Of a DNA stretch of 64,000 nt, positions 45,768 to 54,082 are shown one piece after another. Within the stretch, counting starts at the first letter, position 1; each line of letters starts with the position of its first letter. The stretch lies in the NCBI GenBank assembly GCA_965227255.1, contig CBDDFS010000005.1, positions 62,001 to 126,000 of the forward strand, given 5' to 3'. The DNA is from CBDDFS01 sp965227255 (GTDB lineage Bacteria; Bacteroidota; Bacteroidia; Flavobacteriales_E; Vicingaceae). The notes under the pieces are model-generated. The model made no database searches. It was given only the letters and a program-made list of their open reading frames with translations, and had not been told where the DNA came from. Both the position numbers and the translations under genes were made by a program.

Positions 45768-46304
45768 TTAAGTTTCTTTTTCCTTCCAGATTAGCAAAAG
45801 ATCGCTTTTATATTCTGTAGATAACGTATCAAACTCTTCTTCCGAATAAATAATATATCTAATCTTTCTGTGAAGCAGTTTTTCGGATTTCCCAATCAGT
45901 GAAACAAGGAATGAATGATCGATATCTCCTACAAAAACCAAATCAATTAAACCATCATCCTTTCCTTTCGCAATGTTGCCCGTAATATACACTTCCAACA
46001 AATTGCCTAACTTCTTTACCACATATTCGATGACAAGATCAAGCTGATAATGCTTTTTTATAATTCCATTGATCTCATTATATAAAGGATGTTTCTCATT
46101 TACTTTAAAGAGTTTTTTATTGCCCTTCAAGGATGACGTAAGCATTTCAGCTTCTTCTAATCGGTTCAGTTCCAATCGAATGGCATTACTGCTTTCATTG
46201 AATTCAGATTCCAATTCGCGCAGGTAAGAAGAAAGTGTGGGGTTCAGAAAGAACTTGAGCAGTAATTTGAGACGAGTCTTTGAAGTAACTAAAGTTTGTA
46301 ACAC
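45768..46304 (-). CDS. Winged-helix protein with a degenerate nucleotidyltransferase-like domain
   Basis: 178 residues. Residues 1-70 form an ArsR-like winged helix (SKTRLKLLLKFFLNPTLSSYLRELESEFNESSNAIRLELNRLEEAEM). The second half resembles MNT-type nucleotidyltransferases, but where GSxARGxxxxxSDIDL is expected it reads TGNIAKGKDDGLIDLVFVGD, so the metal-binding aspartates are mostly lost. This suggests a regulator with a binding or sensing domain and not an active enzyme. Its position as second gene after wzc fits an autoregulatory or processivity-like role for the operon, by inference only. Confidence 0.7.
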   Translation of the reverse strand: MLQTLVTSKTRLKLLLKFFLNPTLSSYLRELESEFNESSNAIRLELNRLEEAEMLTSSLKGNKKLFKVNEKHPLYNEINGIIKKHYQLDLVIEYVVKKLGNLLEVYITGNIAKGKDDGLIDLVFVGDIDHSFLVSLIGKSEKLLHRKIRYIIYSEEEFDTLSTEYKSDLLLIWKEKET

Positions 46305-46338
46305 TTTGAGTAGTTTTTCTACTCAAAAATACATTAAT

Positions 46339-48720
46339 CTATGACAACTTCCAACTTCTTTTTATTTTCTTTATAGAGACACCATTATTACTTTTTGACT
46401 CATTTTCAGCACTGTAGCCATATCCATAGCCATATCCATAGCCATATCCATAGTAGCCACCATATCCTATTTTCCTTTGTTTTACATCATTTACGATGAT
46501 TCCGATATTTCGAATCTTATCTTCCTTAAAATATTGATTGATCAATTCTAATTGAGATTTCTTCGTATATCGCTGTCGAACCACAAAGAGATTAACATCC
46601 ACTAAATCTTGCAATAATAAAGCATCCGAAACCAGACCAACTGGTGGTGTGTCAATTATTACGACATCATAACTTTCTTTAAGGTCAGATAATAATGCAT
46701 TCATTCTTTCACTTCCCATAAGTTCAGCCGGGTTAGGGGGAATTGGACCTGATGTGATTACATCTATATTTTCGAATTGAGTACGGTTCACCACTTCACT
46801 CCAGCTTTTTTGACCTATAAGTATGTTAGCCAATCCACTCTTGTTATCTATATCAAAGTCGCCGTAGATCTTAGGCTTACGTAAATCCGCCCCAATTAAG
46901 AGAGTCTTTTTACCCAAAGTAGCATAAGCAGAAGCAATATTCATCGAACAGAACGTCTTCCCTTCCCCACTTATGGATGAAGTGAGCAATATTATTTGTC
47001 CCTTATTATGTTTACTTAAAAAATTTATTTGAGTACGAATCGTCCTAAAAGCCTCTGATATCAATGACGTCGACGATTTAAAAACAACGAGATTGTGGTG
47101 CTCATTGCTGTGTCCAACAACGCCGATAATAGGAATATCCGTAATGCCTTCCAGATCCTTTTTATCTACGATTCGATTATTCATAAGGTCAAGAAGGAAG
47201 ACTATTCCAAGTGGTATTGCCAGTCCCATAAGAATTGAAATAAAATAAACATTGGTGGGATTTTGACCATTATACCTTACTCTAAGAGGTCCTGCAAAAT
47301 CAATGACCTGAACTTTCGTAATATTCGCTGCTTTTGCTATCCCTGCTTCTGATTTCTTTTGCAAGAGATAAACATAGAGATCACTGTTTAACTTATAACT
47401 TCTTTGAAGTTTCACAAAGTCTCTTTCAGCTCTCGGGATGCTGCCCAATTTAGATTCTTCGGCCTCAACTCTTTTAACGAGTTCCTGGTATTTTGCTTCC
47501 TCTACGTCAAGCTCCAAATTCAAAGCCTCTTTCACCTGCCTTCTTGATCTGTCTATTCTTTCTTTTGATCTGGACAAAAGCTCATTGTCTTTAGAAAGAA
47601 CATATTCAGATTCCCTAACCGTTCTCAATTCTTCATTATATGACCTGATATTCGCAACTAAAACCGGAGAAGAGATGAAATTTGGTATGATGATTTCACT
47701 GTATTCATCTTTTTCTAAAAGTTCTTTCGTTCTATTGAAGAACTTTAACTTGAGTTCAATATTCAGTTTTTCCTGCTCCAACATGGTGAGATTAGAAATT
47801 AATTCCTCCTCTTGTAAAGGGACTCGATCAAGGTTTATATCGGATTTAAACTCTTGCAATTGTTGTTCAGAAGTGATTAAAGAATCGAGTATATTTTTAA
47901 TCTGTTCATCCACAAATTCTATGGTGTTCGAAGCAATTTGGTTACTCCTCTCCAGATCATTCAATTGAATGATCTTGATTAATTGATTTATAAAGTCAAT
48001 TTCTTTGTCAATTGTAGTCCCACCTTTGCTAATCAATAATATTGAAGAGCTCTTTTCTTCTGGCTCGATCGAAATACTATTTGTATACGACATTGCCATT
48101 CGATCAAGATTGTTCACCGAAAAGCTAAACGTTTTATCAAGTAATCCCTCATTGTAAACATGGTTGAGAGTAATCCAAACTTCGCCTTTTAAAATCGGTA
48201 TTGGTTGGCCAATTTTTACTTCTGTTGTTTCAAGAAAATCTTCTGTAAAGGAAAAAACATATTTATCAGGACCTGTAAATCTCAAATAAAATCGTTTCCC
48301 CATGTTTTCTTCATGTCCAAGATTATTGTATTTCACCTTAAAGGGAGAAGATTTATAAAGTTGGGTGGTTTTAATGTTACCGTGATCGAAATAGAATACC
48401 TCGAAAGATTTTAAACTGTCAATGGTTCTTCGGATTATTGGAAACGATTTTATAACACCAATTTCATTGACAAGTCTATTTCTGGAACTGATCAGCTCCA
48501 TCCCGGGAAGAAAATATTCTTGTCCCCAGGATGAATATTCGTCTTTTAGTAAAATCCTGGCATCTACACTATAGGTAGGTACATAATACCGAACATTGAA
48601 ATAAGCCACTGATGTACCTATCAGCACTCCGATCAAAAAGAGATACCAATAATTGAGCGATTTAAACAAAAAAGATTTGATATCAAACCGCTTTCCCGCT
48701 TCCTCTTCCTTAGCCTGCAT
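46339..48720 (-). CDS. wzc: Wzc-type polysaccharide co-polymerase and tyrosine autokinase
   Basis: 793 residues. A Wzz-like N-terminal half has one transmembrane helix near residues 28-48 (LNYWYLFLIGVLIGTSVAYF), a long coiled-coil periplasmic part and a second helix near 495-515 (VYFISILMGLAIPLGIVFLLDL). The cytoplasmic BY-kinase follows with TSSISGEGKTFCSMN (Walker A, near 580), LLIGADLRKPKIYG (Walker A') and VVIIDTPPVGLVSDA (Walker B, near 690). The tail is a tyrosine cluster (YYGYGYGYGYGYGYS) encoded by a tandem repeat. It controls chain length and export. It is the first gene of the 32-gene operon. Confidence 0.93.
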   Translation of the reverse strand: MQAKEEEAGKRFDIKSFLFKSLNYWYLFLIGVLIGTSVAYFNVRYYVPTYSVDARILLKDEYSSWGQEYFLPGMELISSRNRLVNEIGVIKSFPIIRRTIDSLKSFEVFYFDHGNIKTTQLYKSSPFKVKYNNLGHEENMGKRFYLRFTGPDKYVFSFTEDFLETTEVKIGQPIPILKGEVWITLNHVYNEGLLDKTFSFSVNNLDRMAMSYTNSISIEPEEKSSSILLISKGGTTIDKEIDFINQLIKIIQLNDLERSNQIASNTIEFVDEQIKNILDSLITSEQQLQEFKSDINLDRVPLQEEELISNLTMLEQEKLNIELKLKFFNRTKELLEKDEYSEIIIPNFISSPVLVANIRSYNEELRTVRESEYVLSKDNELLSRSKERIDRSRRQVKEALNLELDVEEAKYQELVKRVEAEESKLGSIPRAERDFVKLQRSYKLNSDLYVYLLQKKSEAGIAKAANITKVQVIDFAGPLRVRYNGQNPTNVYFISILMGLAIPLGIVFLLDLMNNRIVDKKDLEGITDIPIIGVVGHSNEHHNLVVFKSSTSLISEAFRTIRTQINFLSKHNKGQIILLTSSISGEGKTFCSMNIASAYATLGKKTLLIGADLRKPKIYGDFDIDNKSGLANILIGQKSWSEVVNRTQFENIDVITSGPIPPNPAELMGSERMNALLSDLKESYDVVIIDTPPVGLVSDALLLQDLVDVNLFVVRQRYTKKSQLELINQYFKEDKIRNIGIIVNDVKQRKIGYGGYYGYGYGYGYGYGYSAENESKSNNGVSIKKIKRSWKLS
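46417..46452. repeat. Three perfect 12-bp tandem repeats encoding the Wzc tyrosine tail
   Basis: GCCATATCCATA occurs three times in a row; on the coding strand this is TATGGATATGGC, encoding YGYG. The repeats are exact and in frame, so slipped-strand mispairing would add or remove YGYG units without breaking the reading frame. They sit in the autophosphorylated tail of the kinase. Confidence 0.95.
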
Positions 48721-48738
48721 GGAATAAATTCCAATTGT

Positions 48739-48746
48739 TAATTTTG
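48739..48746 (+). promoter_or_regulatory. Putative -7 box (TAATTTTG) for the exosortase gene
   Basis: A perfect TAnnTTTG match to the Bacteroidota -7 element lies 63 bases before the exosortase ATG at 48809, in the 88-base gap between it and wzc. I see no well-placed TTG -33 element, so confidence is limited. Confidence 0.4.
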
Positions 48747-48808
48747 GCTAAAATACACAAGGCTAGTGAATAGTCTGAAGAAATATTGAAAAATCCCTTA
48801 TCTGCAGA

Positions 48809-49324
48809 ATGAAAGATGAAAGATCTAAAAGCCTTTTAATATTTGGAATTAAGGCTGCTTCACTCTTGTTGATATGGGTTATACTCGACACATCCGGAGC
48901 TCTTGACAAATGGCAAATTAATCGGACCATCATCCATAATCTGGTTATCTCGTGTGATCTGATTATGTCTTCTTTTGGATTTGATATGGTGATTGAAGGA
49001 AGCAGAGTAGGCATATTGGATGGTTCAAGAGTAAATATTGGAAGTCCATGTAACGCCTTGGATTTGATGTATTTATTTACCGCCCTTATTTCGATACTTC
49101 CCGGCAAAGTATTGAATAAGATAATCTATATAATTTTTGGTCTGGTCTTAATTCACCTACTCAATATTATCAGAGTATGTGCCCTTTTATACATGGCAAA
49201 CTTCTATCCCACAAGCCTTGAATTTAACCATGTATATACATTTACGCTCATAATTTATGTTGTGATTTTCTCACTTTGGATAGGTTGGAATAAAAAATTC
49301 GCTTTTTACCCTGAGAAATTGTGA
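48809..49324 (+). CDS. Exosortase-family membrane protease/transpeptidase
   Basis: 171 residues, mostly hydrophobic with several transmembrane helices. The three catalytic positions of the exosortase/archaeosortase family are present: Cys81 in GSPCNALDLMYLF, Arg122 in LLNIIRVCALL and His141 in LEFNHVYTF. These are held to act like a sortase triad. It is short, as in the Bacteroidota branch of the family (XrtF, XrtN, XrtX types; I cannot decide which). The family sorts proteins with a C-terminal tripartite tail and is typically linked to EPS loci, as here. It overlaps the next gene by 4 bases. Confidence 0.85.
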   Translation: MKDERSKSLLIFGIKAASLLLIWVILDTSGALDKWQINRTIIHNLVISCDLIMSSFGFDMVIEGSRVGILDGSRVNIGSPCNALDLMYLFTALISILPGKVLNKIIYIIFGLVLIHLLNIIRVCALLYMANFYPTSLEFNHVYTFTLIIYVVIFSLWIGWNKKFAFYPEKL

Positions 49325-49788
49325 GAAAAAACGCGTATATACTTTTTATGATGTTTGGACTGTTTATGCTCAGTTATATTAGAGAATACACCTTTCTGAA
49401 CATTAATGCCATTATCAACAACGAATCACCCTATAAAACAAATTCTGAAATTCCTTCAATTTTACTCGACTTCTCTCATTCTTCTTTATATGCAGGCAAA
49501 TATGTATTGAGTGTATTGTTCGTTTTAATCTCTCTCGCGGTGACATTAGGCATAATTCGAATTAAGAAATATGATAAATCTCTACTTAAAATCGCCATCT
49601 TTTCTTATACAATAATTGCTCTTTTCTGCATCGTATTAACGATCTTGACCAGAGTATTCTCCTTTGATTTCTACATCGCATCCTTGTTTTTCTTGAAAGT
49701 CCTGTTGTTACCAGCCTTTCCTTTATTATTTGTCGTACTTGGAGAAATCTTTTTCCATAAAGGAAACCTAAGGAAATATTCTACGTAG
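49321..49788 (+). CDS. Exosortase-associated small integral membrane protein (unknown function)
   Basis: 155 residues with about four hydrophobic segments (AYILFMMFGLFML, YVLSVLFVLISLAVTLGII, IAIFSYTIIALFCIVL, VLLLPAFPLLFVVLGEIF). I cannot place it in a named family. Its start overlaps the exosortase stop by 4 bases (GTGA), so it is probably made with it and may form part of the complex, as other small partners do in flavobacterial exosortase systems. Function is unknown. Confidence 0.7.
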   Translation: MRKNAYILFMMFGLFMLSYIREYTFLNINAIINNESPYKTNSEIPSILLDFSHSSLYAGKYVLSVLFVLISLAVTLGIIRIKKYDKSLLKIAIFSYTIIALFCIVLTILTRVFSFDFYIASLFFLKVLLLPAFPLLFVVLGEIFFHKGNLRKYST

Positions 49789-49816
49789 AATCAATAGTTA
49801 AATGGTACCAATGCCT

Positions 49817-49824
49817 TATATTTG
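49817..49824 (+). promoter_or_regulatory. Putative -7 box (TATATTTG) for the large T9SS protein gene
   Basis: Perfect TAnnTTTG match, 62 bases upstream of the ATG at 49886, in the gap after the exosortase-associated gene. It suggests that the large protein can be expressed on its own. No clear TTG -33 box is seen at the expected distance. Confidence 0.45.
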
Positions 49825-49885
49825 CGTAAAGGGAAGGGTATATTCATGTGTGAGTATTGCCGCCCTTTAATTTTTACGAAGTGAA

Positions 49886-52800
49886 ATGAAGAATTACTAC
49901 TCCCTCTTTGTCAGTCTGGTCTTGTTGATTACCCCAATTTTCATAAATGCACAGATTCTTTCGGCTGGATCTGGGAACTGGACAAGTGGATCGACTTGGG
50001 TTGGTGGTGTACCTCCAGGATCAAGTGATATTGCACAGATTCAAGACAACCACCAGGTAACAGTGAATGGAAACATAACTGTTTCTGAATTACGGATGAA
50101 CTTTGCGTCAAATTCATCCGGTTCGGCCTGTTTATTGACAGTGAGTACAGGAAACTCATTAACAGTCACAAACGATTTTAATATTCTCGCACCGGCGAAT
50201 TCTGGAAGAACCTGTAACGTAACGGTAGTTGGTGATTTGGACATTGGAGGTGATTTAGATCTTCAATTTGGATCTACACTGCAAAATAATACGACCGTCA
50301 ATATACAAGTAGATGGCACAGTGGATATTACCGGTGCTTTTACGCATGCCTCAAGTGCTTCCTGTACAAATAATCAAATAAACCTCGATATTAATACCGG
50401 TGCTCAATTTGATTGCGGGAATTTTACCATAGATTTTAATGGAACTGATTCCAGGTTTGTGGCTGATGTAGACGACAATTGGAATCTGGGCACTTTGACA
50501 GGGCACCTGAGAAAAGCAACTTCCAGGTTCATTTTGAATGTAAATTCCGGTGGTGATATTGATCCTTCTGCAATTAATATTACAAGTTACTCCACCATGG
50601 ATAATATTATTTTCAATGTTGCCAGTGGTGGACGAATCGGATCAGGAACAGAACAAATGTTCATTGACGCTCGAGGATCGAATAGCAACATAACAGTTAA
50701 CAATTCGGGTACTTTCTTCTTGGGTCAAAACACATACTTGATCAGGGAGTCAACTGATACACTTGACTTTAACCTAAATACTGGCTCAACTTATTACCTA
50801 AATGGAGTTCTTAGGCTCAGAGGTTTTGGTTCATTCAAAAATTATGTTGATATGGATCAAGCGCAAAATTCTGTCCTTCGATGCTTCCCATACATTGATC
50901 TTGAAACAAGTGGTAATGGAAATTTAGATTTAGATGTTGATGGGACTTACTCCACAGGGTACTTCGATTGTGATTTTAGAAATAATTCAACCGTGAACAT
51001 GACATTCGGTTCAAATTCAGTTGTAGTTACACCTTCGGTTTCTATTAATGAGAGTTCGGGGAACTCAACCGTGAATGTCACTTTTAATGGAACGTTTACC
51101 ACAACGGGAAATATTGGCCTTACAGCTAGAGCTAATAGTCAGTATAACGTTAACGTAAATTCCAGCACTAGTGTCGGAGGAAATTACACTCAGAGGACTG
51201 TTGGTTCTGGTGCAGGTATTGCTACAGATATTTCGGGCACACTGGCTGTTACAAATCTAGTAGTGGATGTTACAAGTGGAGCCACAGGTAGTGATAACAC
51301 AGTCGATTTTGATAATTCCGGAGCTATTTTGCAGGTTGAACGAATAGACGACACTTTTGATGGAATTATAACATCTGGAACAACAAATAATAGCACGTTT
51401 ATATATTCAGGAAGTGGATCAGGAGACTCGATCTTAACAAGGCCGAATATTTCTTACGATAATCTTACTATCAATAAGAGCGCCGGTATCGTCTTAAATG
51501 GCACCCTAGATGCTAGTAATTTTAATGGTGACCTTACCATTAACGGAGCAGGGTCCATGTTACTGGCAGGTACTTCAAGTCTCACAGTCAGTGGAGATTT
51601 AACGAATAATGGAATTTTAAACTCACAGGGAAATAGTTTTACACTCCTTGGAGATTTTGATAATCAAGGTTCTTATGTATCCTTGTCTAACGACACCCTC
51701 TATTTCAGGGGAACGGGCTCAAGTCAATCCATTTCAGGAACCAATGTGTTTCAGCATATGCTTCTGGATAACTCAAATGGAGCAAGTATAGCTTCAGGTT
51801 CAGTGTCTATCCAGAACTCAGTCACTTTGGAAACAGGAACTTTGACCACAAACGGAAGTCTTACTTTCTTATCAAATTCAACGAATACAGGTGCTCTTGC
51901 CCCTGTTCCAGCTTCGGGTGCAGGAATCAGTGGTACGGCCACTGTTGAACGATTCTTAAATGAATCGGCTTCGGCCTTTTGGTATATGATCGGAACGCCA
52001 ACAACTGGTACTACCCTTGCCGATTGGAATAACGAATTATATATGGCTGGTTTCCCTAATTCAAACAATCCTGGATGGGGACCGACGGTTTACCGATTCG
52101 ACAACGCATCTATCTCCACTAATGGTGATTATACTGAAGGTTATACTGCCCCTACCGACATTTCCAATACGGTAAGTAATGGCCAGGGATGGATGGTCTG
52201 GGTTGGAAGTAGTCCTAAGACTGTGAATTCAGTTGGCACCTTGAATACTGGAAATACGGCAGTGGCATTGGATTTTAATACGAATCCAGCTTTGGCAGCA
52301 GAGAGAGGATGGAATCTTGTAGCGAATCCATATCCTGCCAGAGTGCATTGGCCTTCTGTAGGAAAAACAAATGTCCCTACCGGAGAAGCATTTATCTCAA
52401 GAGCAGATGGTAATTATTTTGCTGTCGTTGCCGATGGAGTGTTTAACATTAATTCTTCAGAGGCTTTCTGGGTTCAGACCACAACAGGAGGTGGCAGTCT
52501 TTCATTTACAGAAAGTAACAAGATCATGTTGCCAGATAGTTTCAATGTTCGCCAGCAAGCACCTCAATACACAAAACCTCTTAAAATGAAGCTTTCGTAT
52601 GCGAGCAATTCAACATACGAAGATTATAGCGTTCTGCGTTTCGGAGATGCATCATTCTCAGAAGAATTCGATGCGATTCCGGGTGAAGCATCAAAAGTGC
52701 CAAATGCTTACGGGACTTTGCCAAATATTGCTTCTTACTCTGTTGCAGATCAAAGAAATGTCTACTACAATACTTTGAATCCGGAAGACAGCAATATGAT

Positions 52801-53794
52801 CATTCCACTAAAGGTTTGGACTACCTATCCCGCGAATCAAAACGAAACTTATACAATCGACTTTGAGAATATAATTACCTGGTCGAATGATAATCATTGT
52901 ATTATTCTCAGAGATTCTTTGAACAACAGATCTCAAAAAATAGATGACGTTCAACATGATTACTCATGGACGGCAAGAGATACTAACCAGCAAGTTTACC
53001 TCTACCTAGAGCACAGCATTCCACTTCAGATATCGTCCAGTGATGCCACATGCTATGGCTATGCAGACGGTTCGGCTTCGGTAAAAGGTTTGGACGGACT
53101 AAGCCATACATATGTTTGGTTCGATGAAAACGATAATATTCTGAAGAGAGAAAACGGAATAAGCACAACAAGTACTATGGACAATCTACCAGCTGGAACT
53201 TATCTGGTTATGGTAGACAATAATGGTGATTGTGGAATTATGGGTGTAACAATTGAAATTGGTCAGCCTGAACCGATCATTGCGAGCTTTGAAGCGAGTA
53301 AGGATACACTATACATGAATTCGAGCACCGATGTTACATTCACCAACAACTCTGTCAATGCTGTTGAATATTCATGGAATTTTGGTGATGGTAACACGTC
53401 CGATGCAGTAGATCCAAGTCATACTTATTCAGGCGCCGGTTCATATGAGGTTCAACTTGTTGCTTCTGACAATCCTTGTTCAGATACATTGAGTAAAACG
53501 ATCACAGTTATCGATAATGTTGGAATAGAATCAGAAATTCAGAAAAAGGCAGATATTCGTATCTATCAATTAAATGGTGAAGTCTTCGTTGAATTTGACC
53601 TAAATATTAGTATGGATGCTCAAATCAACGTCTATGATATTATGGGAAGAAAAGTTATTCCGGGAGAGACAGTCCTAAATGCTAGAGATCAAAAAATTCG
53701 ATTGAACCTACCCGGAAATCTCAATGGGGTGTACACCGTCAATGTAAATACGGATGATTCTAACGTTTCTGAGAAGTTGTACCTGAACGATTAA
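49886..53794 (+). CDS. Large secreted protein with beta-helix-like repeats, PKD domain and T9SS type A-like C-terminal signal
   Basis: 1302 residues. A signal peptide (MKNYYSLFVSLVLLITPIFINAQ) precedes SGNWTSGSTWVGGVPPGSSD, a common start of Bacteroidota T9SS cargo. Residues ~60-650 are rich in N, S, G and T with short repeated strands (NGTLDASNFNGDLTINGAG), suggesting a beta-helix. Near residues 1130-1210 a PKD domain holds YSWNFGDGNTSDAVDPSHTYSGAGSYEV. The last ~85 residues (IRIYQLNGEVFVEFD ... INVYDIMGRKVI ... NGVYTVNVNTDDSNVSEKLYLND) form a type A sorting-domain-like end. It is probably an adhesin or matrix protein; no enzymatic motif is visible. Confidence 0.88.
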   Translation: MKNYYSLFVSLVLLITPIFINAQILSAGSGNWTSGSTWVGGVPPGSSDIAQIQDNHQVTVNGNITVSELRMNFASNSSGSACLLTVSTGNSLTVTNDFNILAPANSGRTCNVTVVGDLDIGGDLDLQFGSTLQNNTTVNIQVDGTVDITGAFTHASSASCTNNQINLDINTGAQFDCGNFTIDFNGTDSRFVADVDDNWNLGTLTGHLRKATSRFILNVNSGGDIDPSAINITSYSTMDNIIFNVASGGRIGSGTEQMFIDARGSNSNITVNNSGTFFLGQNTYLIRESTDTLDFNLNTGSTYYLNGVLRLRGFGSFKNYVDMDQAQNSVLRCFPYIDLETSGNGNLDLDVDGTYSTGYFDCDFRNNSTVNMTFGSNSVVVTPSVSINESSGNSTVNVTFNGTFTTTGNIGLTARANSQYNVNVNSSTSVGGNYTQRTVGSGAGIATDISGTLAVTNLVVDVTSGATGSDNTVDFDNSGAILQVERIDDTFDGIITSGTTNNSTFIYSGSGSGDSILTRPNISYDNLTINKSAGIVLNGTLDASNFNGDLTINGAGSMLLAGTSSLTVSGDLTNNGILNSQGNSFTLLGDFDNQGSYVSLSNDTLYFRGTGSSQSISGTNVFQHMLLDNSNGASIASGSVSIQNSVTLETGTLTTNGSLTFLSNSTNTGALAPVPASGAGISGTATVERFLNESASAFWYMIGTPTTGTTLADWNNELYMAGFPNSNNPGWGPTVYRFDNASISTNGDYTEGYTAPTDISNTVSNGQGWMVWVGSSPKTVNSVGTLNTGNTAVALDFNTNPALAAERGWNLVANPYPARVHWPSVGKTNVPTGEAFISRADGNYFAVVADGVFNINSSEAFWVQTTTGGGSLSFTESNKIMLPDSFNVRQQAPQYTKPLKMKLSYASNSTYEDYSVLRFGDASFSEEFDAIPGEASKVPNAYGTLPNIASYSVADQRNVYYNTLNPEDSNMIIPLKVWTTYPANQNETYTIDFENIITWSNDNHCIILRDSLNNRSQKIDDVQHDYSWTARDTNQQVYLYLEHSIPLQISSSDATCYGYADGSASVKGLDGLSHTYVWFDENDNILKRENGISTTSTMDNLPAGTYLVMVDNNGDCGIMGVTIEIGQPEPIIASFEASKDTLYMNSSTDVTFTNNSVNAVEYSWNFGDGNTSDAVDPSHTYSGAGSYEVQLVASDNPCSDTLSKTITVIDNVGIESEIQKKADIRIYQLNGEVFVEFDLNISMDAQINVYDIMGRKVIPGETVLNARDQKIRLNLPGNLNGVYTVNVNTDDSNVSEKLYLND

Positions 53795-53802
53795 TGACGG
53801 AA

Positions 53803-53829
53803 TTGAACCTTAAATTTTTAATATATTCG
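53803..53829 (+). promoter_or_regulatory. Putative promoter (TTG-N16-TATATTCG) for the small exosortase substrate gene
   Basis: TTG at 53803-53805 and TATATTCG at 53822-53829 are 16 bases apart, resembling the Bacteroidota TTG/TAnnTTTG promoter with one mismatch. It lies in the 51-base gap before the ATG at 53846 and would allow the small gene to be expressed at a higher level than the large gene before it. Confidence 0.4.
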
Positions 53830-53845
53830 CAGCGATTTTTAAGCA

Positions 53846-54067
53846 ATGAGTAAGAAGTGGAAAAAAATTAGAAGCAATCCGGGATTCCAATTTGGAATGA
53901 AGGTAGCTGTTATCTTAGTCATTGCGCTGTTTTCAGTGGACTTGCTTTATGCCCCACCTCCACGTCCAGACCCAAATATTCCGGTGGACGGAGGTATAAC
54001 CTGGCTTATTGCCGCAGGTGCCGCTTATGGTGCTAAAAAGACCTGGGACTTTCGCAAGAAGAAATAA
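53846..54067 (+). CDS. Small PID-CTERM-like exosortase substrate candidate
   Basis: 73 residues. The order is: basic N terminus, signal/membrane helix (VAVILVIALFSVDLLYA), proline-rich spacer (PPPRPDPNIP), then PVDGG, a second hydrophobic stretch (ITWLIAAGAAYGA) and a basic tail (KKTWDFRKKK). Motif, helix and positive end make the tripartite sorting tail recognised by exosortases, and the PVDGG...AAGxAYGxKK pattern matches the PID-CTERM type found in small Bacteroidota proteins. The exosortase gene is 4.5 kb upstream on the same strand with only one other large gene between. After processing almost only a short proline-rich peptide would remain, which is odd for a surface protein. Confidence 0.75.
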   Translation: MSKKWKKIRSNPGFQFGMKVAVILVIALFSVDLLYAPPPRPDPNIPVDGGITWLIAAGAAYGAKKTWDFRKKK

Positions 54068-54082
54068 TTAAGTTTTTTATTC

